Counted from the first letter of the stretch, positions 35,248 through 44,818 are shown. The stretch: DNA of 64,000 bases from Bacillota bacterium (GCA_023393125.1 JAEWMQ010000021.1:29706-93705); one strand, 5' to 3'. Numbers and translations: made by a program. The notes: generated by a model from the letters alone, not told the origin.

Positions 35248-35916
35248 TTAACTACTCATCCAATTTTCTGGATGATTCATTTCTACTTGTAGTGCATTAA
35301 GAAATGCACTTACCTGATATCCATCTGCTATAGCATGATGAACCGTCATCGATAGCGGCATTAAAAGTCTGTTATCCTTTTCATAAAACTTACCGGCTTG
35401 TAATATAGGGAAAAAGTTAGTTTGCTCTCCAAACCCAAATGGAATCGGTGAATAACTTTTAAAAGATATCCACGGAATAACACCTACCATATAACTATTG
35501 GCTGGTGGCATCTCTGGTTTAGCTAGAATCCCATGATTTTTTCCATATTGTTTTTGATCTTCAATGTAGTTACTGTAAAAATCATCAAAATCTTCATTAT
35601 ATACTGTCCACATATTAGACATTGTTTGATCATCCTCGTGAAAACATGCATATGAAGGATTGAGTACTTCATAATAACCTAATTGCTTATTTTGGTAAGC
35701 TACCTTAAAATGAGGTTCTTTATTAATAAGCTTTGTTGTTAAAAATAAATATGCCGGAAAAAATTTTCTATTTTGTTCTTTTAATGCACGATACGTAGCT
35801 GTCACATCAATTTCTACATTTAGATTAAAACCTGTGGGAAGCATCTTTGTAAAATAATAAAAATACTGACTTCTAGGCCATGTTTTTAAATCTATGCTAT
35901 GAAAGTTTGAATTCAT
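35248..35916 (-). CDS. chloramphenicol acetyltransferase family protein
   Basis: A 222-residue trimeric-type acetyltransferase. The catalytic motif HHAIADGYQ near the C-terminus corresponds to HHxxxDG of CAT enzymes with an intact histidine; IPWISFKSYSP and GKFYEKDNRLLMPLSMTVHHA are also family-like. CAT normally ends this motif in FH where this protein has YQ, so it belongs to a divergent clade whose drug activity is not certain. The start at 35916 has an AGGTGAGG site; an in-frame GTG three codons earlier is weaker. It precedes the XRE-desulfoferrodoxin regulator gene. Confidence 0.82.
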   Translation of the reverse strand: MNSNFHSIDLKTWPRSQYFYYFTKMLPTGFNLNVEIDVTATYRALKEQNRKFFPAYLFLTTKLINKEPHFKVAYQNKQLGYYEVLNPSYACFHEDDQTMSNMWTVYNEDFDDFYSNYIEDQKQYGKNHGILAKPEMPPANSYMVGVIPWISFKSYSPIPFGFGEQTNFFPILQAGKFYEKDNRLLMPLSMTVHHAIADGYQVSAFLNALQVEMNHPENWMSS

Positions 35917-35979
35917 TTGCCTCACCTCATTTGATTAGTTGGATTATAGGCTTATTATAATTCAGGCCTTTCTTATAAG

Positions 35980-36954
35980 CTATCTACGAATCGTAGAGTT
36001 CGTAAACAAACCTGCTCCTTCAACGATTTCTTGCTCTTTAAATAAGCTTGAAACTGCTTCTTCGTAGTCACATAGCCTTTGGGATTTCTTTATTTTCTTA
36101 GCATATTTATCAGCATTAGAAAACATATGAATCATATAAAACCAAGTTTCTTTCATTTTAAATAGTACATTTCGTTCTCCAGAAAGAACACCTTGGTAAT
36201 CTTCATAAATTCTATCATGAAAAGCCTTTAATAACTGTTTATCAAGGGTAATATGATCCTTTATATCACTTATAAGCCCTGGATTAGCAATAAGACCTCT
36301 CCCAAGCATGATGGTATCTACACCTGGAAATTGTTCAGAAAATGTTTCATACCCTTGAGCTGTAAAAATATCACCATTATAACCAATTGGATTGCTGCTT
36401 AACCTAACTCCTACATTAAACTTCTCCCAATTAGGTGTATTTCTATAATAATCAGTTTGCACCCTTGGATGAATAATCAGCTCTTCCAAAGGATATTTAT
36501 TAAAAATATGAATAAGCTCGTCAAATTCTTCTGGCTTTTCTTTTCCTATTCTTGTCTTAATTGAAATTTTAGTAATGGCCTTGGAAAAAACCTCTTCTAA
36601 AAATTGATCTAACGCCTCTTTTTCAGCTAAAAATCCTGAACCTTTATTTTTAGAAACAACGGTTCCTGAAGGACACCCTAAATTAAGATTAACTTCATCA
36701 TAACCAAATGCTTTTAACTGCCTAACTGTTGTCATAAAATCTTCTGCATTATTACTTAAAATCTGCGGAACAACTACTAAGCCTTGGTTATGTTCAGGCA
36801 AAATATCATTTAACTCTCTACTTGTAAACTTCCCATGCTTTGTAGTGGCAATAAAAGGGGTAAAGTATTTATCTACATGGTTAAAAAAAGTAGCATGAGC
36901 ATTTCTATAAATATAACCTGTTAATCCCTCCATTGGTGCACAATAAAATTTCAT
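35980..36954 (-). CDS. tRNA-dihydrouridine synthase
   Basis: A 324-residue FMN-dependent Dus enzyme that reduces uridine to dihydrouridine in tRNA with NADPH. Motifs: YCAPMEGLTGYIYR at the start, DEVNLNLGCPSGTVVSKNKGSGFLAE with the catalytic cysteine in LGCPS, KTRIG, LIIHPRVQTDYY, NGDIFT and MLGRGLIANPGL. It is a compact Dus of the type common in Firmicutes; the uridine position modified is not predictable. Single gene. Confidence 0.93.
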   Translation of the reverse strand: MKFYCAPMEGLTGYIYRNAHATFFNHVDKYFTPFIATTKHGKFTSRELNDILPEHNQGLVVVPQILSNNAEDFMTTVRQLKAFGYDEVNLNLGCPSGTVVSKNKGSGFLAEKEALDQFLEEVFSKAITKISIKTRIGKEKPEEFDELIHIFNKYPLEELIIHPRVQTDYYRNTPNWEKFNVGVRLSSNPIGYNGDIFTAQGYETFSEQFPGVDTIMLGRGLIANPGLISDIKDHITLDKQLLKAFHDRIYEDYQGVLSGERNVLFKMKETWFYMIHMFSNADKYAKKIKKSQRLCDYEEAVSSLFKEQEIVEGAGLFTNSTIRR

Positions 36955-37352
36955 CTATCTTATAACTCCTTTATTCTAGCTATTTACTTCTGCTTCTATA
37001 CTCAAGCTATTATACAATAGAATATGAGTAGCATCTACTAAAATAACTAATCCACTATGCTTGGTTCATTTTTTCAAGATTATTCAAACCAAAGGTGCAA
37101 TATTTTAATCTTTAATTCATCATTAGCCTGAATAATCCAAACAGATGTTATGCTGTTTTCAAACTTAAATTTTAGATTATTTTTATACCAATCTTTGTTT
37201 TTCAGTCACCATTTGCCTTTTATATTTTACCAATAATTCACACAAATAAAGAGTATCTATTTTTTTCTTGCAAACCATTATATATTATGTTAACTTATAG
37301 ATGAGAAATTCACTTCATTGTTGACACAAAATATTGCTAGGAGATTTTACAT
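36955..37352. other. intergenic region before the symporter gene
   Basis: About 400 bases between divergent genes. It is AT-rich with several possible promoter hexamers such as TTGACA near 37322, but I see no gene, riboswitch or clear repeat. Confidence 0.5.
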
Positions 37353-38609
37353 ATGAAAAAACTATCTTTGACATCTAAAACCCTACTTGCACTATTTTTA
37401 GGTGCTAGCTTCGGAATTTTACTTTCAAATATAACTCAAAATTGGTTTACTCAAACTATTTTGTTAGATGGTCTTTTAAAGTTACTAGGTACAGGCTTTT
37501 TAAATGCTATTAAAATGATAGTTGTGCCTTTAGTCTTTGTTTCTATTGTTTATGCTACAGCTTCCTTAGATGATCTCAAAAAAATTGGACGCATTGGTGG
37601 CAAAACTTTTCTCCTCTACACCTTAACCACTGCTATTGCTGTTATTTTAGCCCTCTTAGTAGGTGGTCTTTTAAAACCTGGAGTTGGCGTTAATCTTGCA
37701 CTTCTTCAAGCAAACGAAGTAGTATCTAATAACGTAACTACCGAAGTTCATTTTGTTGATACCCTTTTAAATATGATTCCGACTAATATCTTTACTGCTT
37801 TTACAGAAGGTAATATATTAGGTGTTATTTTCTTTGCTATTTTGTTAGGCCTTAGTATAACTATGGTAGGAGAAAAAGCCAAACCTCTTCTTATACTCTT
37901 TGAATCTACTAATGAGGTCCTTTTAAAGTTAGTACAAGTCATAATGAAGTTTGCTCCTTATGGTGTATTTTCATTACTTGCAACAACTTTTGCTAATTTT
38001 GGCTTTTCAGCACTACTGCCCCTCATTAAATATGTTCTTACAGTCGTTATAGGTCTAGGATTGCAATTTTTAGTCGTTTATATGGGCATGTTATTTTTCG
38101 TAGGAAAATTACGTCCTACCCTATTTATAAAAAAGTTTGCTCCTATTTTTAATATTTGTTTATCAACAGCTTCTTCTAGTGCTGCATTACCTATGGCTTT
38201 AGAACATTCCGAAACCTCTTTTGGTGTTTCTAAACATATAAGTTCTTTTACGCTTCCACTAGGTTCAACTATCAATATGGATGGTACTGCTATTATGCAA
38301 GGCATTTCCGTTATGTTTATTGCACAAATCTATGGCATTTCTCTTGGTCTTAATGATTATATCATGGTTATTCTATCTGCTGTGCTAGCCTCTATTGGTA
38401 CTGCTGGTGTACCAGGCGTAGGTATGATAATGCTTACTATGGTACTTGCTTCTGTTAATTTACCATTAGAAGGTATCGCTCTTATTATGGGGGTTGACCG
38501 TATTATTGATATGCTTCGTACAGCAGTCAATGTAGCTGGTGATAATGTTTGTACTATTCTTATTGCTAAAAGCGAAAATGAATTAAATGAAAAGATTTAT
38601 AATCAATAA
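37353..38609 (+). CDS. dicarboxylate/amino acid:cation symporter
   Basis: A 418-residue transporter of the DAACS (glutamate transporter) family. Signature motifs are the re-entrant loop serine stretch STASSSAALP at about residues 271-281 and the sodium-site NMDGTAIMQGI near 308-318, plus DRIIDMLRTAVNVAGDN near the C-terminus with aspartate and asparagine for substrate binding. Imports glutamate, aspartate or another dicarboxylate or small neutral amino acid with Na+ or H+; which one is not clear. Single gene with a terminator. Confidence 0.92.
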   Translation: MKKLSLTSKTLLALFLGASFGILLSNITQNWFTQTILLDGLLKLLGTGFLNAIKMIVVPLVFVSIVYATASLDDLKKIGRIGGKTFLLYTLTTAIAVILALLVGGLLKPGVGVNLALLQANEVVSNNVTTEVHFVDTLLNMIPTNIFTAFTEGNILGVIFFAILLGLSITMVGEKAKPLLILFESTNEVLLKLVQVIMKFAPYGVFSLLATTFANFGFSALLPLIKYVLTVVIGLGLQFLVVYMGMLFFVGKLRPTLFIKKFAPIFNICLSTASSSAALPMALEHSETSFGVSKHISSFTLPLGSTINMDGTAIMQGISVMFIAQIYGISLGLNDYIMVILSAVLASIGTAGVPGVGMIMLTMVLASVNLPLEGIALIMGVDRIIDMLRTAVNVAGDNVCTILIAKSENELNEKIYNQ

Positions 38610-38618
38610 ATAGAATTT

Positions 38619-38664
38619 AAAAAAGTGATAGCTTCTGCTTTTTTAATAGCAGCTATCACTTTTT
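38619..38664 (+). terminator. terminator of the symporter gene
   Basis: Arms AAAAAGTGATAGCT / AGCTATCACTTTTT with a T-rich end. Confidence 0.88.
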
Positions 38665-38744
38665 ACTATTTCTTTATTGCAATCACTATATACTACGTAT
38701 ACTATAATAGTTAATGAACTATGAATCAACAAGGAGTGATGACT

Positions 38745-39299
38745 ATGACAATTTCAATAGAACAAATTTATAATGAAGCTAGACAAATTGCAGAAGAATT
38801 ATGTGAAAAGGCTAATCTTCAAGCTGGTAACATTGTAATTATCGGCTGTTCCTCTAGTGAAGTAACAGGGCAACAGATTGGTACTTATTCAAGTCTTGAA
38901 ACTGCTGAAGCTGTGTTTAATGGTATTTACAGCGTTCTTTCTTCTAAAAATATATACCTTGCTGCACAGTGTTGTGAACATCTAAATAGAGCCATTATTA
39001 TAGAGCGTGAGGCCGTTCCTTTTGCCAATATCGTTAATGTCGTTCCCATGCCTAAAGCTGGTGGTTCCTTTGCAACAACGGCTTATCACACCTTTAAAAA
39101 TCCAGTGGCTCTTGAAGAAATTCAGGCAGATGCTGGCCTGGATATCGGTGGTACCCTTATTGGCATGCATCTCAAAAAGGTAGCCGTACCTCTTCGTTTA
39201 AGTACTAATCACATTGGCAATGCTATTTTATTAGCTGCTCGAACAAGACCGAAGTTTATAGGTGGCGCTCGTGCTACTTACAATGAGCATCTATTATAA
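38745..39299 (+). CDS. UPF0340 (YwlG/TIGR01440) family protein
   Basis: A 184-residue cytoplasmic protein. ISIEQIYNEARQIAEELCEKANLQAG, IIGCSSSEVTGQQIGTYSS and LAAQCCEHLNRAIIIERE identify the YwlG family, widespread in Firmicutes with no established function. The ATG at 38745 is preceded by AAGGAG at good spacing; ATGs at 38721 and 38739 are in frame but less well placed. A terminator follows it at 39350-39405. Confidence 0.85.
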   Translation: MTISIEQIYNEARQIAEELCEKANLQAGNIVIIGCSSSEVTGQQIGTYSSLETAEAVFNGIYSVLSSKNIYLAAQCCEHLNRAIIIEREAVPFANIVNVVPMPKAGGSFATTAYHTFKNPVALEEIQADAGLDIGGTLIGMHLKKVAVPLRLSTNHIGNAILLAARTRPKFIGGARATYNEHLL

Positions 39300-39349
39300 A
39301 TTTTATTTTTTTATTATTAACTCAGTCGTTTCTATAGCTTTACACATTT

Positions 39350-39408
39350 AATCCCTATGTTATTGCAGCTATTTTTTAATCTATGCTGCAATAAACATAG
39401 GGATTTCT
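39350..39408 (+). terminator. terminator after the UPF0340 gene
   Basis: Outer stem AATCCCTATGTT / AACATAGGGATT and inner stem ATTGCAGC / GCTGCAAT form a long interrupted hairpin followed by TTTCTTTTT. Confidence 0.8.
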
Positions 39409-39430
39409 TTTTAATGAAGTGTTAAGCAAG

Positions 39431-40354
39431 TTATAAAAGCATCTGTAATTGCTCTTTTTTACAACGTAATTTAACATGGTCTGTTCGGCCTGCAAACTCA
39501 CCGTCTGTATGTAGTAAAAGTGGCTCCTTCGTTTTGATTTCTAAAGAAGTACAATCAAACAGTTCCACCTTGCTAAAACGACTATGTCCTCCCCAAAATA
39601 AACTGGGTAGTAGAAATAGTACATTTAATTTATTAATATCATAAATAAGACAAACGGATAATTTTTGATCACTAGGGTTAGCTTTAGGCGCCATCATTAA
39701 GCCGCCCCCCTCATAGGGTTGAATCATGCTTGCTAAAATATATACATTTTTAAAATGCTTTGTTTGATGCTCGTCCAAAATGAGCGTCATATCGCTAGGC
39801 TCATAGGTAATCAGCTGTTTCAGTCCAATGATAGCATAAGTTAATTTTCCAAGCTTTATACGATTAAGCCACTTCTTTATTTTAGAATCAAGTGCCTCAT
39901 AGCAAATAGAAGCATCAAATCCGATGCCACAGCTTACACCAAATTTACGACTAACTGACTTGCTTTGTAAACTAACTATACCATGATCAAAACAAGGATA
40001 ATCTTTAGCGTTTAAAATAAGTTCCAGAGACTTCTCTGGGTCAGCTGGAATATTTAAACTCCTAGCTAAATCATTACTTGAACCTGAAGGAATGTAGCCT
40101 AAGAAAACATTTTTATAATTAGAAATACCATTAATGACTTCATTAACCGTACCATCGCCACCTACCACAATAAGATAAATAGTTTGAGATTTACCTTTGC
40201 AAACTTTTCGGGCTATCTTAACAGCATGAGACGCATACTGAGTAAGATAATATGTATATGCAATCTTTTGTTCATCCAATTTCTTCTTTACAACTTTCCA
40301 TACTTTATAGCCATTCCCAGTTTTTGACTTAGGGTTAATAATAAAATGATACAT
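39431..40354 (-). CDS. diacylglycerol/lipid kinase family protein
   Basis: A 307-residue protein of the DagK/YegS catalytic family. FIINPKSKTGNG at the start, the nucleotide-binding GGDGTVNEVINGI at about 65-77, PSGSSNDLARSLNI at about 90-103 (the usual GTxNDFAR), and a C-terminal LLHTDGEFAG motif. These enzymes phosphorylate diacylglycerol or another lipid at the membrane using ATP. The substrate is not fixed. Single gene convergent with the UPF0340 gene. Confidence 0.9.
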   Translation of the reverse strand: MYHFIINPKSKTGNGYKVWKVVKKKLDEQKIAYTYYLTQYASHAVKIARKVCKGKSQTIYLIVVGGDGTVNEVINGISNYKNVFLGYIPSGSSNDLARSLNIPADPEKSLELILNAKDYPCFDHGIVSLQSKSVSRKFGVSCGIGFDASICYEALDSKIKKWLNRIKLGKLTYAIIGLKQLITYEPSDMTLILDEHQTKHFKNVYILASMIQPYEGGGLMMAPKANPSDQKLSVCLIYDINKLNVLFLLPSLFWGGHSRFSKVELFDCTSLEIKTKEPLLLHTDGEFAGRTDHVKLRCKKEQLQMLL

Positions 40355-40499
40355 TTCATCACCACCTTATCTATCATTACGATTATTATACGCGATGTCA
40401 AATGTGCATTCAATTACTATTTCAAAACAACATATGCCCTCAATCATTAACACTATAAAGACATAAGAGTTATGTTAATTTTTATTTACTACTTTGTAT

Positions 40500-40540
40500 A
40501 AAAAACACATAATTTCATAAAATTAAATGTGTTTTTTTAT
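40500..40540. terminator. isolated terminator-like hairpin
   Basis: Arms AAAAACACAT / ATGTGTTTTT with an inner AATTT/AAATT pairing and a following T-run. It lies about 145 bases upstream of the lipid kinase gene start on the other strand, and the transcript it ends is not clear. Confidence 0.5.
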
Positions 40541-40600
40541 TCTTCTATACAAAATATACTATGACCTATCTTGTACTTCTTGAAGAGAATTGTAAAATCA

Positions 40601-40624
40601 ATTATACTAATATTATAGTATAAT
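40601..40624. promoter_or_regulatory. 9-bp inverted repeat with promoter-like core
   Basis: ATTATACTA at 40601-40609 and TAGTATAAT at 40616-40624 are perfectly complementary. Each arm contains a TATAAT-like hexamer, so this could be an operator overlapping a promoter. Confidence 0.35.
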
Positions 40625-41168
40625 GTATAAACTTAACAAAATTTTTTCTAACGTATGCGAGTACATTAGGAAGACCTCTTAAGTAAATGGCTATTGACCC
40701 TAGTAGGTCTATATGCATTTCATATTTTATCTTATGAACTCAATATTATTTTTTATTTTACCAATTATTTTTTTGATTCTATCATTCCCTTTGGGTTATT
40801 ATTGTTAAAAATGTATTAAAATGATTATCTTCTTTCTTAAATTCTTATTAATTAGAAAGCCCTAATCTCTTACACTTATCTAAAACATTTTTAACGTTAA
40901 AATTCTGGATTCTCAAAATACATCCTTAATTTATTTTTCAAAAAATCAAGAACATCCTTTTTACTCAAGTAATATCCTCGATAAAATAGTTCATATTAGT
41001 ACATCAACTTCAAAAGAAAACGGCTCTCATTTTATAAAGTTAGCATTCATTGTGGCATGCTAGAGGAAGTCACCATCTTTTTAAGAATAGGTCAACGTTT
41101 ATGTCTAAGTTTATTATAATGATTACACTATACTTGATATATCCAATATAAACAGAGAGGTGATGCAT

Positions 41169-42707
41169 TTGAAAAAAGAAATACTTATTAAATTTAAAGA
41201 ATCACTGGCTGCAGTTTTGCCTGTTGCAGCCATAGTACTAGCGCTATGTTTTACAGTTGTAGATATACCCATGAACTCAATATTTCTATTTCTTATTGGT
41301 ACAATTCTTTTGATTGCAGGCATGATGTTTTTTACACTTGGTGCAGATATTTCAATGATGGCTATAGGTGAATCTATAGGCTCACACTTAACTAAATCAA
41401 GAAATGTTTGGTTTATTGCTCTTATATGTTTTATTCTAGGAGTCATTGTGACCATAGCAGAACCTGATCTTAGAGTTCTTGCTGACACGGCTCCTATTGT
41501 TGATACAATGGTGCTTATTGTTGCCATTGCAGTAGGTGTTGGTGTATTCCTTGTGGTATCATTTTTCCGTGTTTACCTTCAGGTAAAACTAGCGTACATC
41601 CTTATATTTATGTACATACTTTTGTTTGGGCTTGCACTTTCACCACTTATTCCTAATAACTTTATTGCCATAGCATTTGACTCAGGTGGTGTTACAACAG
41701 GGCCTATAACCGTTCCTTTTATTATGGCCCTTGGTGTGGGGTTAGCCTCTGTTCGAGGTGACAAGACCTCACAAGAAGATAGTTTTGGTCTTGTTGCACT
41801 ATGTTCAATAGGACCTATTCTTACAGTTCTTATTCTTGGTATCTTCAATGATACTTCTGGTCTTACATCATCACATTTTGTTATTGCCGAATATGAAAAT
41901 ATCAAAGAAGTACTTCTTGCCTATGGTAATGCTTTCAGAGTCTACTTTGAGGAAGTTGCCATTGCAATACTTCCCGTCATTATTTTCTTTATTATTTTCC
42001 AGTTTGCCACACTAAAACTTGATAAAAGAAGCTTAATTAAAATTTCAATTGGAATGGTCTATACTTATATAGGGCTTGTACTCTTCCTTACGGGTGTTAA
42101 TGTAGGATTTATGACTATCGGTTATTTCATTGGTCATCAAATTGCAACAAGTAGTTTTTACTGGATTCTTATTCCTTTAGGAGCAATAATAGGTTACTTT
42201 ATTGTTGCTGCTGAACCTGCTGTGCATGTTTTAAAAAGGCAGGTGGAAGATATCACTGAAGGCCGCATTAAAGGTAAAGCTATGGGGTATAGTCTTGCTA
42301 TCGGCGTAGCCATTTCAGTAGCACTTTCTATGCTTCGTGTCATAACAGGGATATCTATTTGGTATATCCTTATTCCTGGCTATATTTTCTCACTTATAAT
42401 GACCTTTTTTGTCCCACCTATTTTTACAGCAATTGCTTTTGATTCGGGTGGTGTAGCTTCAGGACCTATGACTGCAACTTTTTTACTTCCACTGGCCATA
42501 GGTGCCTGTGAAGCAAATGGTGGAAATATTCTTACCGACGCTTTTGGTATTGTTGCTTTTGTAGCTATGACTCCCCTTGTAACCATACAGATGCTTGGTC
42601 TTATAAGCAAAGTCAAAGCTTCAAAAGAAATTACACTTCCTGTAGGTTTAGGAAATATTATTTTATCAGATGACATTATTGAATATGATGTAGAGGAGGA
42701 TTATTGA
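41169..42707 (+). CDS. DUF1538 membrane protein (double-repeat UmpAB-like transporter)
   Basis: A 512-residue polytopic membrane protein made of two homologous halves. The signature IAFDSGGVTTGPITVPFIMALGVGLA in the first half and IAFDSGGVASGPMTATFLLPLAIG in the second show the internal duplication. DUF1538 proteins encoded as a pair in Halomonas (UmpA/UmpB) have been described as acting together in Na+/H+ antiport; here both are in one chain. I prefer a TTG start at 41169, eight bases after GAGAGG; an ATG at 41163 is too close to that site. Its stop overlaps the next gene, a double PII-like protein, by one base, so the transporter is probably regulated by that protein. Confidence 0.75.
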   Translation: MKKEILIKFKESLAAVLPVAAIVLALCFTVVDIPMNSIFLFLIGTILLIAGMMFFTLGADISMMAIGESIGSHLTKSRNVWFIALICFILGVIVTIAEPDLRVLADTAPIVDTMVLIVAIAVGVGVFLVVSFFRVYLQVKLAYILIFMYILLFGLALSPLIPNNFIAIAFDSGGVTTGPITVPFIMALGVGLASVRGDKTSQEDSFGLVALCSIGPILTVLILGIFNDTSGLTSSHFVIAEYENIKEVLLAYGNAFRVYFEEVAIAILPVIIFFIIFQFATLKLDKRSLIKISIGMVYTYIGLVLFLTGVNVGFMTIGYFIGHQIATSSFYWILIPLGAIIGYFIVAAEPAVHVLKRQVEDITEGRIKGKAMGYSLAIGVAISVALSMLRVITGISIWYILIPGYIFSLIMTFFVPPIFTAIAFDSGGVASGPMTATFLLPLAIGACEANGGNILTDAFGIVAFVAMTPLVTIQMLGLISKVKASKEITLPVGLGNIILSDDIIEYDVEEDY

Positions 42708-43429
42708 TGAATAAGCAAATGAGAGCTGTTTTCACAATTGTAGATTATAGTTGTGAAGAACAGATTGCAAATATATACATTAATGAGCATGTTCCTATAA
42801 GAATTGTTACTCACGGTCATGGTATGGCAGATTCCTCTATCCTCGATTATCTTGGTTTCGGGGAAAACAAAAAAAGCATTATGATTAGCCTTCTGTCACC
42901 AGAAAGAACAAAACGCATTTTCTCTATCCTTGAAGAAAAAATGCATTTAAAAAAACCAGGGAAAGGAATTGCTTTTTCTGTTCCTATTTCAAGTATGACT
43001 AGTTTTCTTTCAAGCATTGTTGAGGCAGACAGTACTAAAAACACTGAAGTAATAAAGGAGGATGAGCAAAGTATGCCAAGTGGATATCAACATGAATTAA
43101 TTATTACTATTATCACAAAAGGACATTCCCCAGAGGTAAAGGCAGCTGCTAGTGCTGCTGGTGCAAGAGGTGGAACGCTTATACATGCCCTTGGTCTAGG
43201 TGGGGAGGAAGCTCAAAAGTTTCTCGGAATCTCTATCCAACCTGAAAAGGACATCATTCTTATTGTGGTGCGAAAAGATGAGAAAAACAAAGTGATGAAA
43301 GCAATTGCTGAAGTTGCTGGAATCAACACTCCAGGTAGAGGCATTTCCTTCTCTCTTCCTGTTGACTCTGCCCTGGGTTTAAGCGAAGCGCTCATTCCTC
43401 ATTTTAATACGGAAGACAACGCAGAATAG
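42707..43429 (+). CDS. tandem PII-like regulatory protein
   Basis: A 240-residue cytoplasmic protein of two ferredoxin-like PII-type repeats. The first covers about 5-100 and ends KPGKGIAFSVPISS; the second covers about 125-235 (HELIITIITKGHSPEVKAAA, GARGGTLIHALGLGG, then INTPGRGISFSLPVDSALGL). The pattern strand-helix-strand-strand-helix and the GxGxxFxxP motif correspond to PII, but the long T-loop with its uridylylated tyrosine is missing. PII-like proteins commonly bind nucleotides and regulate transporters encoded next to them (AmtB-GlnK, SbtA-SbtB). The start codon overlaps the DUF1538 stop, and a GAGGAGG site lies before it. Confidence 0.75.
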   Translation: MNKQMRAVFTIVDYSCEEQIANIYINEHVPIRIVTHGHGMADSSILDYLGFGENKKSIMISLLSPERTKRIFSILEEKMHLKKPGKGIAFSVPISSMTSFLSSIVEADSTKNTEVIKEDEQSMPSGYQHELIITIITKGHSPEVKAAASAAGARGGTLIHALGLGGEEAQKFLGISIQPEKDIILIVVRKDEKNKVMKAIAEVAGINTPGRGISFSLPVDSALGLSEALIPHFNTEDNAE

Positions 43430-43462
43430 TTTATATCAGCATCTTAATAAATGAGTAGTACA

Positions 43463-43507
43463 AAAATAGCCAGTGATTGAAGATTTCCTTCATTCACTGG
43501 CTATTTA
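43463..43507. terminator. terminator between DUF1538 operon and uraA
   Basis: Stem AAATAGCCAGTGATTGAAG / CTTCATTCACTGGCTATTT with one mismatch, between convergent genes. Confidence 0.9.
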
Positions 43508-43519
43508 TATGATTAATAT

Positions 43520-44818
43520 TTATTGTGGTTCATTCATAATACCTAATTTATCAAATAACATGAAGCAAAGGCTTAAAATCATAGCTACAACAGTAGCAAG
43601 CCCCATACCACTTAAACCTACAGATCCAATAGTAATGGTTATACGACTAAGTCCTATAATAAAAATAACTGAAGTAAGAATAAGGTTTCTAGATTTAGAA
43701 AAATCTACTTTATCTTCAATAAAAGTTCTAAGACCTGAAGTTGCTATTGTACCAAATAAGAGTAAGCTAATACCACCAACAACAGGCGTTGGAATACTTT
43801 GAATAAATGCTGAAAGTGTTCCTGAGAAACCTAGTATAATAGATAAAAGACCTGCTCCACAAATAACATAAACACTATATACTTTAGTAAGAGCCATTAC
43901 TCCAATATTTTCTCCATAAGTAGTTGTTGGAACAGACCCAAATAACCCTGAAAAAGCAGTTGATAAACCATCTCCTAGAAGTGAACGATGGAGCCCAGGA
44001 TCTTTAGATAAATCTCTTCCTACAATACTACTTGTTACCTTTAAATGTCCAATATGTTCTGCAATTACAACAAAGGTTGCTGGTAAAATAGTAACGATGG
44101 CAGTCGTATCAAATTTTGCTACTTTTATTGCTGGTAGTACGAAAAGATGTGCCTTTTGTACTGCTTCAAAATTAACTTCGCCCATAAAATAAGCTGTTAT
44201 GTATCCAACAATTACACCTATAAGAATAGGTATAATTTTTAAAAATCCTCTTAGTAATACATTACTTAAAATAACTGTTATAAGTGTGACCATAGAAATA
44301 ATAACCCATGTCATATTAGTTATTTCAGGATTATTAGAGCCTCCTACAGCAAAACCAGCCATATCAGCAGCAGTAGGTGCCAATTCTAGTCCAATAATGG
44401 TTACTATAGCGCCCATAGCAGCAGGTGGGAACAGTTTATTAATCCAGTTAGTCCCTGAAAAACCAATAATAACAGCAACAAGTGCAAAAGCAAGTCCTGA
44501 AACAAAGAAACCACTTTGAATCGTTTGAAAATCATAACCTTTACTCATTAATAAAAAACTTGGTGCTAAAAAGGCAAAACTAGACCCTAGATAAGCAGGT
44601 ATCTTACGTTTTGTAATAAAAGCATAAAATAATGTGCCTATTCCATTAAAAAATAAAACGGTAGCTGGATCGATGTTGAGTAGAATAGGAACCAAAACAG
44701 AAGAGCCAAACATAGCAAATAAATGCTGAAGACTTAAGGGAATAGCTCTTACAAGTGGTACTTTCTCCTGAACATCCACCTTCATAATAGAATGACTTGA
44801 AACTTCTAAATCTGACAT
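43520..44818 (-). CDS. uraA: uracil permease
   Basis: A 432-residue membrane protein of the NCS2 nucleobase transporter family that imports uracil with protons. The substrate-site motif SVPTTTYGENIGVMALTKVYS around 285-305 is the uracil-type ENIG signature rather than the QNxG of xanthine carriers. VVIAEHIGHLKVTSSIVG carries the conserved glutamate-histidine region in helix 8. A PyrR-binding hairpin lies directly upstream of the ribosome binding site (44834-44853), which fits uracil-responsive control. The gene is monocistronic and ends at the convergent terminator. Confidence 0.95.
   Translation of the reverse strand: MSDLEVSSHSIMKVDVQEKVPLVRAIPLSLQHLFAMFGSSVLVPILLNIDPATVLFFNGIGTLFYAFITKRKIPAYLGSSFAFLAPSFLLMSKGYDFQTIQSGFFVSGLAFALVAVIIGFSGTNWINKLFPPAAMGAIVTIIGLELAPTAADMAGFAVGGSNNPEITNMTWVIISMVTLITVILSNVLLRGFLKIIPILIGVIVGYITAYFMGEVNFEAVQKAHLFVLPAIKVAKFDTTAIVTILPATFVVIAEHIGHLKVTSSIVGRDLSKDPGLHRSLLGDGLSTAFSGLFGSVPTTTYGENIGVMALTKVYSVYVICGAGLLSIILGFSGTLSAFIQSIPTPVVGGISLLLFGTIATSGLRTFIEDKVDFSKSRNLILTSVIFIIGLSRITITIGSVGLSGMGLATVVAMILSLCFMLFDKLGIMNEPQ

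Larger units (their letters stand above)
40355..41168. other. 814-base AT-rich region upstream of the DUF1538 operon
   Basis: No convincing gene. It contains a hairpin at 40500-40540, a perfect 9-bp inverted repeat at 40601-40624 that contains promoter-like TATAAT, and a hairpin CTAACGTA.GCGAG.TACATTAG at 40650-40671 followed by a possible stem between GACCT near 40673 and AGGTC near 40705. These could belong to a leader of the downstream genes. I recognise no known riboswitch. Confidence 0.4.
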
